Assembly: GCF_014695725.1 (NCBI RefSeq)
Contig: NZ_JACJOU010000017.1
Coordinates: 85,174-149,173, forward strand
Reading direction: 5' to 3'
Length of the DNA stretch: 64,000 nucleotides
DNA from: Microcoleus sp. FACHB-672
GTDB taxonomy: Bacteria; Cyanobacteriota; Cyanobacteriia; Cyanobacteriales; Oscillatoriaceae
Shown here: piece by piece, positions 45,022 to 54,612 of the stretch
Layout: the number at the start of each line of letters is the position of its first letter
How positions within the stretch are numbered: position 1 is the stretch's first letter
The notes under the pieces: model-generated
What the model saw: the letters and a program-made list of their open reading frames with translations, nothing else
What the model was told of the DNA's origin: nothing
Database searches by the model: none
Translations under genes and position numbers: made by a program

Positions 45022-46640
45022 GTTACTGCATCAACCCCAGATGTCCTAATTGCGAAAATCCAGACAATCTGGAAACTTGCCAGAGTTGCGGTTCCAGCTT
45101 GCTGATCAATGACCGATATCGCGTCGTGAAACCGTTGCGGGAACTCAACCCAGCTTATCCGACCGATATTTATGAGGTTAAAGATTTGGGTGGGGTTGAT
45201 GACTGGGGAACCTTAAAGGTTCTGAAAGTTTTGAAATTCAATAACCCGGAACTCATGCGTCTGTTTAAGGAAGAAGCACGCGCTTTGATGTTTTTAAGGC
45301 ATCGAGGAATTCCTAGAGTTGAGCCGGATGATTATTTCACATTTTCTCCTAACACCGGCAAGCAATTACCCTGCTTAGTTATGGAGAAAATAGAGGGAGA
45401 AAACTTAGCAGATTGGTTAGATAATAACGGCCCGATTTCCAAAAAAGAAGCGCTGGACTGGTTGCAGCAGCTCACAGAAATTTTGGATCGGGTACACGAA
45501 CAAAACCTTTTGCACCGAGATATTAAACCCTCTAATATCATTCGCAAACCAAATGGCCGGCTGGCTTTGATAGACTTTGGCACGGTTAAAGTCGGGAATG
45601 ACGGTGGAACCAGAGTTGGGACAACTGGATACGCAGCACCAGAGCAAGTAATTGGCCAATCAGGGCCACGCTCAGATTTCTATGCTTTGGGGCGCACTTT
45701 TGTGCATTTACTCACCGGCATCCCCCCACAAGAGTTTAGTACCGATTCCAATCCAGAAACCATCAATTGGCGCGAAAGTGTCAAGGGTTTAAAACCTTGG
45801 ACGCCGCTTTCAAAAGGTTTAGCAGATTTAATTGATGAGCTGAAGGAACCGGAACCTAAGAACCGGCCAGAAAATACCTGGGAAATCTCTAAACGCCTAG
45901 AAAGCATTGCTAAAGCTTCAGACACGCCTAACTCTGGTTTCCGAAAGTTAAAAGCAGCACTGCTATCTTTAGGATTGATCACTTTCCCTCTAATCGCTCC
46001 TCAAATTCCCGTTCTAGTTAATCACTTTTTGTTTCCGAAATTAGATTCTTTTTTTGTCTCACTTGGTGCTGTAAACCTTGGAGAAAAGAATTACAAAAGC
46101 GCGAAGATGTACTACAATTTAGCGCTCAAAGTCAACCCTAATTCTGGAGCAGCTCGCTATAGCCTCGGAATGATTTGTGAAGTTTGGGAAGATTATAAGT
46201 GTGCCAAAAATCAATACTCGATTGCTACCACGCTCAACGATAACAATGTTGCTACTGCTGCTATCAGTAACTTAAGTCGCTTGCAAATTTTGGATGGAGA
46301 CAGTGCCAAAGCTGTCGATCTACTCATGCCTAATTTAGAACGAGCTGAACACCCCAGAGTGAAAGCCGCCTTGTACAAAAACTTTGGTTGGGCTAGGTTT
46401 GAGCAAACTCGCTATGGCGAAGCAGAGACTAGCTTGCGAAAAGCCATTGAATTAGGGGACAAATGGGCGTCTCCTCACTGCTTACTCGCACAGGTATTAG
46501 AAGCCCAAAAGAGAAATCTAGCCTCACTGGTGGAATGGACGAACTGCCTTAACTATCTTTCTGGAGGTAGCCCGGAGGAGGACAATCTCTGGAAGAGTAT
46601 GGCACGTCAACGTTTGAAAGACGTAGAAAAGAAACCCTGA
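45018..46640 (+). CDS. Ser/Thr protein kinase with zinc ribbon and TPR repeats
   Basis: The 540-residue protein starts with a zinc-ribbon-like segment with four Cys pairs or singles (CINPRCPNCENP, CQSCG). The Hanks-type kinase domain has HRDIKPSN (166-173), DFG (186-188) and GTTGYAAPEQ. The ATP lysine lies in TLKVLKVL, and no clear glycine loop is visible, as in many cyanobacterial kinases of this type. One membrane segment at about 312-336 is followed by TPR repeats to the end (YYNLALKVNPNSGAARYSLG), probably outside the membrane. It starts with GTG overlapping the NB-ARC stop (GTGA), so the two are translationally coupled and probably act together. Confidence 0.9.
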   Translation: MSYCINPRCPNCENPDNLETCQSCGSSLLINDRYRVVKPLRELNPAYPTDIYEVKDLGGVDDWGTLKVLKVLKFNNPELMRLFKEEARALMFLRHRGIPRVEPDDYFTFSPNTGKQLPCLVMEKIEGENLADWLDNNGPISKKEALDWLQQLTEILDRVHEQNLLHRDIKPSNIIRKPNGRLALIDFGTVKVGNDGGTRVGTTGYAAPEQVIGQSGPRSDFYALGRTFVHLLTGIPPQEFSTDSNPETINWRESVKGLKPWTPLSKGLADLIDELKEPEPKNRPENTWEISKRLESIAKASDTPNSGFRKLKAALLSLGLITFPLIAPQIPVLVNHFLFPKLDSFFVSLGAVNLGEKNYKSAKMYYNLALKVNPNSGAARYSLGMICEVWEDYKCAKNQYSIATTLNDNNVATAAISNLSRLQILDGDSAKAVDLLMPNLERAEHPRVKAALYKNFGWARFEQTRYGEAETSLRKAIELGDKWASPHCLLAQVLEAQKRNLASLVEWTNCLNYLSGGSPEEDNLWKSMARQRLKDVEKKP

Positions 46641-46689
46641 AATCTAGGGTGTTGAGGCGATCGCGTTATTAATAAAAGACAATCAACGA

Positions 46690-47019
46690 TTAGTCGGCAG
46701 CAACGAGCAAACTCTCTGAATTCCACCCAAGATGAAGCTCAAAATGGTTGGGTTCTGCCTTCGTGCCGGCATCAGGGTTTTGCTCAATTTCCTCCCTCTC
46801 TAATTCCTTATCTCGCTCAGATATATCTACTTCATCAAAGATTTCCAACTCTACATCGATTTCCACCGGCTCTAGCTTTTCATCCTCCTCATCCCCCAAA
46901 CCGCTCGCTGTAAAAATCGCTTTCATAATAAAGGTTGGTAGCTGTGGCGGTTGTGGTTTTTTATCCCACACCATTTGAGCCACAGAACATTTTTTGGCAA
47001 CAATATTAAACCAAGTCAT
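46690..47019 (-). CDS. Small acidic protein, unknown function
   Basis: The 109-residue product is very acidic in the middle (GLGDEEDEKLEPVEIDVELE) and starts MTWFNIVAKKCSVAQMVWDK. A GAAGGAAG ribosome site precedes the ATG. I recognise no family. It converges with the kinase gene. An open frame on the other strand at 46748-46978 is its mirror and looks less protein-like. Confidence 0.55.
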   Translation of the reverse strand: MTWFNIVAKKCSVAQMVWDKKPQPPQLPTFIMKAIFTASGLGDEEDEKLEPVEIDVELEIFDEVDISERDKELEREEIEQNPDAGTKAEPNHFELHLGWNSESLLVAAD

Positions 47020-47584
47020 TATAGAATCTTCCTTCTATCAAGAGCGAGCTTGTTGTTAATTACCTGGTTGAAAATAAAAGGTCGCGCAGCACTGTCTCAC
47101 ACTTATTAAGTAATGTGAGTTACATGAGGGGTTATAGCACCCAATCATTGTCTGATTGTCTAGTTGCTCTCCAAAGACTGTTCAGCGACCAATTTTTTCA
47201 AGCACACATCCAAAAATAAAAGTGAGAAGAAGCAAGGGAGGATGAGAACAGAAAGAATTCCTCTTTACTGCCGCAGACTTCACCATTTATCTTTTATGAA
47301 GCTGGATTGATATCCCCTAATTTTTCTTAAGCTCACTTTTTATCTTTAGCGTTTATATGTTATGTATTAAAAATATATGTTTCAATATAGTTTCCTAAAA
47401 CTAAAAGTCCTTCGTGAGCTGAATATTATACAAATTGAGAAAAATCCTTTTTTAGTGAGATTCAATCAAAACCGGCTAGGGGTGCCGGTTGAGAGTTCCG
47501 AAGGTTGGTTCAACTGACATAGTCGTTCTCAGGACTCGCCGGCTCAGGCTTCGTGCCGGCATTGTGATATCTAAGTTATGGAAA
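47020..47584. other. Spacer upstream of the glnB control region
   Basis: This AT-rich, largely featureless DNA lies between the acidic-protein gene and the glnB promoter. A GC-rich patch near 47470-47570 carries several CCGGC motifs. No gene or hairpin with a T-run was seen. Confidence 0.4.
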
Positions 47585-47630
47585 GTATTCACGGTTACAC
47601 AAGACTCGCACTAGACGGTGATAGTAAAAT
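47585..47630 (+). promoter_or_regulatory. NtcA site upstream of glnB
   Basis: GTATTCACGGTTAC (47585-47598) is an exact GTA-N8-TAC NtcA site. The -10 candidate is in TAGTAAAAT (47622-47630), either TAGTAA at a spacing of 23 bases or TAAAAT at 26. This arrangement gives nitrogen-starvation activation of PII, as known in other cyanobacteria. Confidence 0.8.
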
Positions 47631-47659
47631 GCAGTGCTAGTTGAGCAGTAAACACATAA

Positions 47660-48016
<357 letters not shown>

Positions 48017-48061
48017 CGGCTTAAGGCTGGGGCTGGAGGCTAGCATACCCCCAGTCCCGAC

Positions 48062-48649
48062 TCATTCCTGCATCAGTTGCTGGATTTGGGGGAGCAGCGC
48101 TTGAAAGGCTTTGCCCCGATGGCTGCACTGTCGCTTCAACTCAGGCGTCATTTCCGCAAAAGTTAACTGCTGTGCCGGCACAAAGAAAATTGGATCGTAG
48201 CCAAATCCGCCTGTACCCCTTGGCGCGTGGAGAATTTCGCCCCGGCAAATCCCCTCCACTTGCAAGGCAATTCCTCCATCAGGATCGGCAATGGCGATGG
48301 CACAGACAAATTGAGCCTGCCGATTCGTTTCATCGCCCAATTCCCGCAGCAGCCGGCTAATTCGATCCGCATCTGTTTTGCCATAACGCGCCGAGTACAC
48401 TCCGGGCACACCGGCAAGCGCATCCACGGATAAACCAGAATCATCAGCAATTGCCCATTCTCCGGTTGCTTTAGCCACCTCAGACGCTTTTAGGCAAGCA
48501 TTTGCCATAAACGTCTCGCCGGTTTCTTCAACATCCAATTCATCGGGTTTCAGGCGTAATTCCCAACCGAGATCAGACAAATACGCCTGCATTTCCTTCA
48601 ACTTACCGGGATTGCCGGTGGCGACAACGAGCAATTTTGGATTTGTCAT
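48062..48649 (-). CDS. rdgB: XTP/dITP (non-canonical purine NTP) pyrophosphatase
   Basis: This 195-residue HAM1/RdgB-family enzyme hydrolyses dITP, dXTP and related bases to monophosphates, keeping them out of DNA. It has the substrate loop ATGNPGKLKEMQ at the start, WAIADDSGLSVDAL with the catalytic Asp pair, and GFGYDPIFFVP. The length is normal. It follows the phosphohexomutase gene by 17 bases on the minus strand and is likely co-transcribed. Confidence 0.96.
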   Translation of the reverse strand: MTNPKLLVVATGNPGKLKEMQAYLSDLGWELRLKPDELDVEETGETFMANACLKASEVAKATGEWAIADDSGLSVDALAGVPGVYSARYGKTDADRISRLLRELGDETNRQAQFVCAIAIADPDGGIALQVEGICRGEILHAPRGTGGFGYDPIFFVPAQQLTFAEMTPELKRQCSHRGKAFQALLPQIQQLMQE

Positions 48650-48666
48650 TGGTTAGTTTTTCGTTA

Positions 48667-50148
48667 TTAAAATCGATTCGCCCACTCTTTTGCCCATGCC
48701 AACGTGTGACGCACTTGCTCAAGCGTTGCCGCTTCGCAGTATAGGCGCAACACCGGCTCAGTCCCGCTAAAGCGAATCAGCAGCCAGCTATCATCCGCTA
48801 AACGAAACTTATAACCATCAATGGGATTACAATCCACCACCGGCTGACCGGCTATTTCTTGCAATGGCTGCTTTTGCAGTTGTTCTAGCAGACGCGATCT
48901 CACCTCCATACTCGCCAACGGTAGATCGATGCGATCATAAGCAGCCGTAAAGCCGGTTTCTTCCTGTAGCCGGTAGTATATTTCGCCTAAATCTTGACCC
49001 GATTCCACAACCGCTTCCAGCAGGTAAAGCGCTGACAGCAAAGCATCTCGTTCCGGAATGTGCGTCCCGTAGCCAATTCCCCCCGACTCTTCACCGCCAA
49101 CTAACACCGGCACCTCTAGCATCCGATCCCCAATGTACTTGTAGCCGATGGGCGTTTCATAAATCGGCAAATCGTATAAAGCCGCAACGCGAGGAATTAA
49201 ATCGGAACCACTCACCGTTTTTACAACTTCCCCCTTCCATCCCCGGCGTTTCGCTAAGTGATCAATCAGAATTGGGATTAAAATTTGAGAGCTGAGAAAA
49301 TTGCCTTGAGCATCCACAGCCGCGATCCGGTCGCTATCGCCATCAAACACAAATCCAATCGCTAAACGCTCTCCACTTCCCTCACCCCCTCGTCGGTGGG
49401 TTCGCATCACTCGAAATAACTGAGAAAGATAGCGAGGCAACGGTTCCGGCGCACCTCCATCAAATAGGGGATCGCGGTTGCTGTTAATTTCTTGCACCGG
49501 CATCTCTAACAACTGGTTTAACCCGCTGGCAGCCGCACCGTGCATCACATCTGCAAAAACCGTGAGTTTTCCTTGGGAGATCGCATCCTGAATCCGCGAG
49601 ATATCCACCTTTGCCCTTAGCCCCTCACAGTAACTCGGCCAGGGATTGAACATTTCTAGTTTTCCCGCAGTTATCGGCTGCTCATTCTGTGCCGGTGATT
49701 CTCCTTCCAACCGGGCTTCAATCTGTTTTGTCACCTCTGGCGACACCGAACCCCCAAAATATCCCTTGACTTTTAATCCTAAATATGCAGCAGGGTTGTG
49801 GCTGGCAGTCAAGACGATTGCACCTAGGGCATTTTTTTGCTTAGCTGCCCAACTAAACGCCGGAGTCGGGGCATAACCGTCTGAGAGCAATACATCGAAT
49901 CCTGCCGCTTGGACAGCCTCAGCAGCCGCCTTGGCGAAGTCTTCAGCCAGAAAGCGCCGGTCATACCCAACTATGACGCTACGGCTGCCGGTGGTGTCGC
50001 CATAGATGTCTGCTAAGACTTGTGCGGCCACCGGCGCAACTCGTACCACACGCTCAAAGGTGAAATCTGCCGCAATCACGCCCCGCCAGCCGTCTGTACC
50101 AAACTTGATTGGAGTAACAGATGCCGGCACAGAGGAAGGTTGAACCAT
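48667..50148 (-). CDS. Alpha-D-phosphohexomutase (phosphoglucomutase/phosphomannomutase)
   Basis: The 493-residue enzyme moves phosphate between C1 and C6 of a hexose phosphate. It has FGTDGWRG near the start, the phosphoserine loop LTASHNPAAYLGLKVK, the metal loop FDGDSDRIAAVD, the sugar loop VGGEESGGIG and the phosphate loop RFSGTEPVLRLY. Length and motifs fit the cyanobacterial phosphoglucomutase branch linked to glycogen or UDP-glucose metabolism, but phosphomannomutase activity cannot be excluded. rdgB follows directly. Confidence 0.93.
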   Translation of the reverse strand: MVQPSSVPASVTPIKFGTDGWRGVIAADFTFERVVRVAPVAAQVLADIYGDTTGSRSVIVGYDRRFLAEDFAKAAAEAVQAAGFDVLLSDGYAPTPAFSWAAKQKNALGAIVLTASHNPAAYLGLKVKGYFGGSVSPEVTKQIEARLEGESPAQNEQPITAGKLEMFNPWPSYCEGLRAKVDISRIQDAISQGKLTVFADVMHGAAASGLNQLLEMPVQEINSNRDPLFDGGAPEPLPRYLSQLFRVMRTHRRGGEGSGERLAIGFVFDGDSDRIAAVDAQGNFLSSQILIPILIDHLAKRRGWKGEVVKTVSGSDLIPRVAALYDLPIYETPIGYKYIGDRMLEVPVLVGGEESGGIGYGTHIPERDALLSALYLLEAVVESGQDLGEIYYRLQEETGFTAAYDRIDLPLASMEVRSRLLEQLQKQPLQEIAGQPVVDCNPIDGYKFRLADDSWLLIRFSGTEPVLRLYCEAATLEQVRHTLAWAKEWANRF

Positions 50149-50445
50149 GATTAAATTTGCCTCGCTTACATTTATGACACCAGTTTTTCATGGCTTCTCC
50201 ACATTATAAAAATGGGCGCTCCTCTCAAAGCATCGAGCAAAAGAAAAAAAATGCGTTATGTAAATTTTTTTGCGCTCAAAAGCAGAATTTTTAATCCCAA
50301 AATCTCCAAATCCTGGCTCCAGCAAAACTCAAAACCCATAGAAAATAGGCTTTTCCAGATCATCTGCCAAATCTTGATATAGGATGGTTTGCTGGGGCTG
50401 GGTATAATTTACCCCTGTGGTTGCTATAGGAGCAAGGTGTCGGAT

Positions 50446-51447
50446 ATGGCCAACATAATTGGAGATACGCTCGATAACTCCGTCATCGGAACTGCGGACG
50501 CTGATTTAGTTTTGGGTCTTGATGGAGCCGATACACTCTTTGGCCGTCAAACGACTGACCAGTTATTTGGCAACGCCGGCACTGACCTATTGTTTGGCGA
50601 GGACGGCAACGACATCATCTGGGGGGGTGGCGATGAAGACACCTTGTTTGCAGGAGTCGGCGATGACACTGTCTATGGAAACTTAGGTAATGACCAGGTA
50701 TACGGCGAGGCCGGCCTAGATCAAGTTTTTGGAGGAATCGGTGACGATACTTTATGGGGCGGTTTGGACAATGACACCGTTTTAGGTGAAGAGGGTCTTG
50801 ACACCATCTATGGAGAAGCCGGCGATGACCAGTTATTTGGCAACGGCGAGAGCGATCACCTTTTTGGCGATGACGGTGTAGACATCTTGCGCGGCGGTCA
50901 AGGAGATGACACCCTTCAGGGTGGAAACGACAATGATGTTGTCGGCGGAGATTTTGGCAACGACTATGCCAGCGGCAACAGCGGCAACGATGCCTTAACC
51001 GGCGCAGATGGCGACGACACCCTGCGCGGCGGTCGCGGCAATGACTCTCTGTTGGGCGATGATGGTAATGACTATCTGTTGGGTGACTTTGGTGAAGATA
51101 CGATAACAGGGGGTGCCGGCCAAGATGTATTTGTCTTGTCTGCCAGTGCCGGCCCTGAGTACATCACTGACTACTTCGACAACCAAGATTTTATCGGCTT
51201 AGGTGATGATTTAACTTTCGCCGACCTTGAGTTCGAGGAGGGACTTAATTTAGTCTCAGAAAACGCCCTCAGCACATTTACTATCATCAACGCCCCTGGC
51301 GGTAAGCTTTTGGCAATCGTGGCAAGTCTTCCCTCTCCAGCGCAGCTGACTGAGGAGGATTTTATAAGCGTTGGTGAAACCGGCCTGGGTTCAGGTGCAT
51401 TCGTTACAGCGTCTGGTGATATTATCACCACACCGACAACTCCCTAA
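50446..51447 (+). CDS. RTX calcium-binding repeat protein
   Basis: The 333-residue protein is built almost wholly from nonapeptides of the GGxGxDxLx kind (for example GDDTLWGGLDNDTVLGEEGL, and GADGDDTLRGGRGNDSLLGD) from about residue 20 to 225, which fold as a calcium-filled beta roll. The C-terminal 80 residues are a beta-rich cap (DVFVLSASAGPEYITDYFDN). No catalytic domain is present. Such proteins are usually exported by type I secretion and lie on the surface or sheath. I used the ATG at 50446, which follows AAGG by 9 bases; the open frame extends 19 codons further up without likely coding. No secretion genes are nearby. Confidence 0.9.
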   Translation: MANIIGDTLDNSVIGTADADLVLGLDGADTLFGRQTTDQLFGNAGTDLLFGEDGNDIIWGGGDEDTLFAGVGDDTVYGNLGNDQVYGEAGLDQVFGGIGDDTLWGGLDNDTVLGEEGLDTIYGEAGDDQLFGNGESDHLFGDDGVDILRGGQGDDTLQGGNDNDVVGGDFGNDYASGNSGNDALTGADGDDTLRGGRGNDSLLGDDGNDYLLGDFGEDTITGGAGQDVFVLSASAGPEYITDYFDNQDFIGLGDDLTFADLEFEEGLNLVSENALSTFTIINAPGGKLLAIVASLPSPAQLTEEDFISVGETGLGSGAFVTASGDIITTPTTP

Positions 51448-51540
51448 TAAGCCTTGTTATCCTGAGCCTATGCTGCCCCTCTCCCCGTGTATATTCAAAA
51501 CAGCTATGAACGCCGGCACTCTTAAACTTAATTTCCGACT

Positions 51541-52179
51541 ATGACCGGCAGATTCATTGTTTTTGAAGGGGTTGAGGGGTGTGGGAAAACCACACAGTTA
51601 CAAAAATTACAGCAGTGGCTGCAAGCAGACAGCCGGTTTAAACACTGTTCTGTACTGGTTACGAGACAACCAGGAGGATCAGAACTTGGTTTGCAGTTGC
51701 GCCGGCTGCTGTTAGAACCTCGCCCCAGCGAACCGATGCAAGATCGGGCAGAATTATTTTTATATGCTGCTGATCGAGCGCAACACGTTGAGGGATTCCT
51801 CAAGCCTCAGCTAGCTGCCGGTGCGATTATTTTATGTGACCGCTACACAGATTCCACCATTGCTTATCAAGGTTATGGCCGGGGTTTAAATCTAACCGTA
51901 ATAGAACAGCTTAATCAGCTAGCAACAGACGGACTGGAGAGCGATTTAACCTTTTGGCTGGATGTAGATGTAGAAATTGGTCTAGCCAGAGCCAAGCGTC
52001 GGGGAAGCGTTGATCGCATTGAGCAAGCAAATCTAGATTTCCATCGGCGAGTTCAGCAAGGATACACAAAACTTGCCAAAGCTCATCCCCAGCGAATTGT
52101 GCGAATAGATGCTGAACCCAGTCAAGAACAAGTTGCCCACCAGATTCAAACAATTTTGAATCAACACTTTTTCCCATGA
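51541..52179 (+). CDS. tmk: Thymidylate kinase
   Basis: The 212-residue enzyme phosphorylates dTMP to dTDP. The P-loop region is FEGVEGCGKTTQLQ; the DRYTDSTIAYQGYGRGL segment and the DV-rich strand before the LID (FWLDVDVEIGLARAKRRG) are intact. The gene lies 71 bases upstream of holB on the same strand, a frequent bacterial pair (tmk-holB). Confidence 0.96.
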   Translation: MTGRFIVFEGVEGCGKTTQLQKLQQWLQADSRFKHCSVLVTRQPGGSELGLQLRRLLLEPRPSEPMQDRAELFLYAADRAQHVEGFLKPQLAAGAIILCDRYTDSTIAYQGYGRGLNLTVIEQLNQLATDGLESDLTFWLDVDVEIGLARAKRRGSVDRIEQANLDFHRRVQQGYTKLAKAHPQRIVRIDAEPSQEQVAHQIQTILNQHFFP

Positions 52180-52250
52180 ACAATCGAGAATCGCTGAGAA
52201 CAAATTCTAAAATTTTCTACCCCGTAGCTTCCTAAATCCAACCTTGAATT

Positions 52251-53231
52251 ATGAGCGATTTTTTTGAACAACTCATCAGCCAAGAACCGGCAGTCGAGTT
52301 GCTAACCCAAGCAGTCGCACAGAATCGAATCGCACCGGCTTATTTATTTGCCGGCCCTGATGGGGTGGGGCGTAGTTTAGCAGCGCGGTGTTTTATCGAG
52401 CAACTCTTCTGTGTGAATCTCCCTGAACATCAAGAGATCGTCTCAGTACAAAAGCGAGTGCGTCAGGGGAATCATCCTGATTTGCTTTGGGTGGAACCGA
52501 CTTATTTGCACCAAGGGAAGCGACTTTCGGCAGCAGAAGCAGCGGCAGCCAGTGTGAAGCGAAAAGCACCCCCGCAAATTCGACTGGAACAGATCCGGGA
52601 AATTAGTCAATTTCTCAGCCGGCCTCCTTTGGCAGCCTCGCGCTCGGTGGTGGTAATAGAGCGAGCGGAAACAATGGCGGAGGCGGCAGCAAATGCCTTA
52701 CTGAAAACGCTGGAAGAACCGGGACAGGCGACGCTAATTTTGATCGCACCGGCATCTGAGTCTTTATTACCAACGTTGGTGTCGCGCTGTCAGCGAATAC
52801 CGTTTTATCGATTATCACGAGAGGCGATGGATCAGGTACTTAGACGGCACGCTCATGAGGAAATTGTGGCAAATGAGCCGGTGATGGCACAGGCGCAGGG
52901 AAGTCCGGGAGATGCAATCACCTCGTGGCAGCAATTACAAACGATTCCCCCGGAACTGCTGCAAGCGGTAACACAAATACCCCGCACACCCCGCAAAGCT
53001 TTAGAACTGGCAAAAGAGATTGACAAAGCTTTAGATACGGAAGCGCAGTTGTGGTTGGTGGAATATTTACAGCACTGCTACTGGCAGCAACAGCTTCAAG
53101 CCGGCATGATTCATGAGTTACCTCTGCGCCGGTTGGAAACAGCCCGCCAGTATTTGCTCAATTATGCCCAGCCGCGATTAGTTTGGGAGTGTACACTTTT
53201 AGATATGTGTCAACTAGGAAAAGTTTGCTAG
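52251..53231 (+). CDS. holB: DNA polymerase III subunit delta prime
   Basis: This 326-residue AAA+ clamp-loader subunit has the walker-like AYLFAGPDGVGRSLAARCF, in which the usual Lys of GxGKT is replaced (GVGRSLA), as expected of the non-hydrolysing delta prime subunit. ALLKTLEEPGQATLILIAP and LVSRCQRIPF are the sensor-1 and SRC motifs. It opens the beta clamp together with delta and gamma/tau. It follows tmk. Confidence 0.94.
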   Translation: MSDFFEQLISQEPAVELLTQAVAQNRIAPAYLFAGPDGVGRSLAARCFIEQLFCVNLPEHQEIVSVQKRVRQGNHPDLLWVEPTYLHQGKRLSAAEAAAASVKRKAPPQIRLEQIREISQFLSRPPLAASRSVVVIERAETMAEAAANALLKTLEEPGQATLILIAPASESLLPTLVSRCQRIPFYRLSREAMDQVLRRHAHEEIVANEPVMAQAQGSPGDAITSWQQLQTIPPELLQAVTQIPRTPRKALELAKEIDKALDTEAQLWLVEYLQHCYWQQQLQAGMIHELPLRRLETARQYLLNYAQPRLVWECTLLDMCQLGKVC

Positions 53232-53667
53232 ATAGGATTTGTACGCCAAAAAGTTGTCTTTCTTCCTTCCTCTATCTCCGCCTATTTTCTATCGCGGAAA
53301 TTTAATGCTAATCCGCTAAAGGGATTGGGTGCCAGTAGAAACACGGAGACTCAAAAGTAGAAAAACATTAACTTATGATAAGAACTATAGGTAAAATACT
53401 AGATTAAGTTAATTTAATTCAGAAGCACCACTTTAGCGACAGGTAAATAGATCTATGATCCTAGAAAAAGCAATTGTAGGATTGTGCTAACCGGCAAACT
53501 GGTTATTTTAGTGGTTAACAAGTCAAACAATGGGGAATAGTCTCAGACTCCTAGGAAAAAAGTAATTGCCAATTCCTTTAAGCCCAAGAGTGAAGCTATT
53601 GGAACTCAGCCACAGTGAGCTTGCATCTACAAACAAGTCCATTTGATATTTAGGAAATTGTAAGTCA
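53232..53667. other. Spacer without a recognisable gene
   Basis: These 436 mixed AT-rich bases lie after holB. I see no convincing open frame, no repeat shared with the other spacers, and no terminator with a T-run. Confidence 0.4.
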
Positions 53668-53898
53668 ATGTCTGAAGACATTCAAAATATGGCTTTTGAA
53701 GTTTTACCCGAACCAAACGCTGATAATGCTGTGTTTTTAGAGCCGGCATCTGCCCCAATTCAGCCGGCATCTGATGTGGAATCACCTGATCACTCTAGCC
53801 GTCGAGACTCAGAACCAACAGAGGAATTAAAAGCCATCGCTAAGGCTTTAATGGTTAATTTGGCTTGGGCGATGGGAGGATTATTTAATAAAAAGTAA
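53668..53898 (+). CDS. Small protein with C-terminal hydrophobic helix, unknown function
   Basis: The 76-residue product has an acidic, Pro/Ser-rich first half (EPASAPIQPASDVESPDH) and a C-terminal amphipathic or membrane-associating helix (AIAKALMVNLAWAMGGLFNK). No family is recognised. A weak AGGA lies 11 bases before the ATG. It precedes the DUF1824 gene by 184 bases on the same strand. Confidence 0.5.
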   Translation: MSEDIQNMAFEVLPEPNADNAVFLEPASAPIQPASDVESPDHSSRRDSEPTEELKAIAKALMVNLAWAMGGLFNKK

Positions 53899-54082
53899 AT
53901 GTTTTGCCGGCAGATTGAGTTTGAGCGATGTCCTTGAGCTAATATTGTGATTAATTTGCAGAAACTCACAGGTTCTCATAAATGTGGGTTCCTTGACACA
54001 GTAGAAAGAAAGCCAAGAAGCGTTAATTCTCTATCGCCGGCATATTTACACCAAACCGCTCACTGCAATAATATCAGCATCT

Positions 54083-54505
54083 ATGAACCCACAGAAACAG
54101 GCTAATCTGACCATTAAAGAAGCACAACAAATTCTTGCACCTTTTAACTGCATAGAAACGAAATCAGTAGAGTCTGAATCGGAAAAGGTATTAATTCGTC
54201 AAGCCCTGCTTTTACTAGCCGCCCACTCTGATTACCAAATATTAGGAATTTGCGCCGGCACTCCAGAGCAAGGGCTATTAGCGCTAGAAAGCTATGCAAA
54301 AGCTTTAGGCCATGAAGCTTCCCTCGACATTTCCAAAGCTGAAGGCGCTGTTTATATTAAGTTCAACCCTCTCACAGGCTTATGTTATTTTGACTCCTAC
54401 ACAGGAAAACATCGAGGAGTTCTGATATCATGTCAATCTTCTTATCAAGATGGAATTAATGAAATGTATGGTCACTTACCGCTTGATTTATTTATACTAA
54501 AATAA
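54083..54505 (+). CDS. DUF1824 protein
   Basis: The 140-residue protein matches DUF1824, a family found in cyanobacteria and plastid-bearing organisms with no known activity. Recognisable parts are LLLLAAHSDYQILGICA, LGHEASLDISKAEGAVYIKF and SYTGKHRGVLISCQS. No transmembrane segment or signal peptide is present. It converges with the Wzc-type gene. Confidence 0.85.
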   Translation: MNPQKQANLTIKEAQQILAPFNCIETKSVESESEKVLIRQALLLLAAHSDYQILGICAGTPEQGLLALESYAKALGHEASLDISKAEGAVYIKFNPLTGLCYFDSYTGKHRGVLISCQSSYQDGINEMYGHLPLDLFILK

Positions 54506-54612
54506 TAAAATATTCTTTAGATAAAGTTCACAGAGAATTGATAATATAATAAATTCTTAATGCACTCCTAAATTTAGGCTGTGTATATTTTTGTATAAAA
54601 TAATTTAATTTA

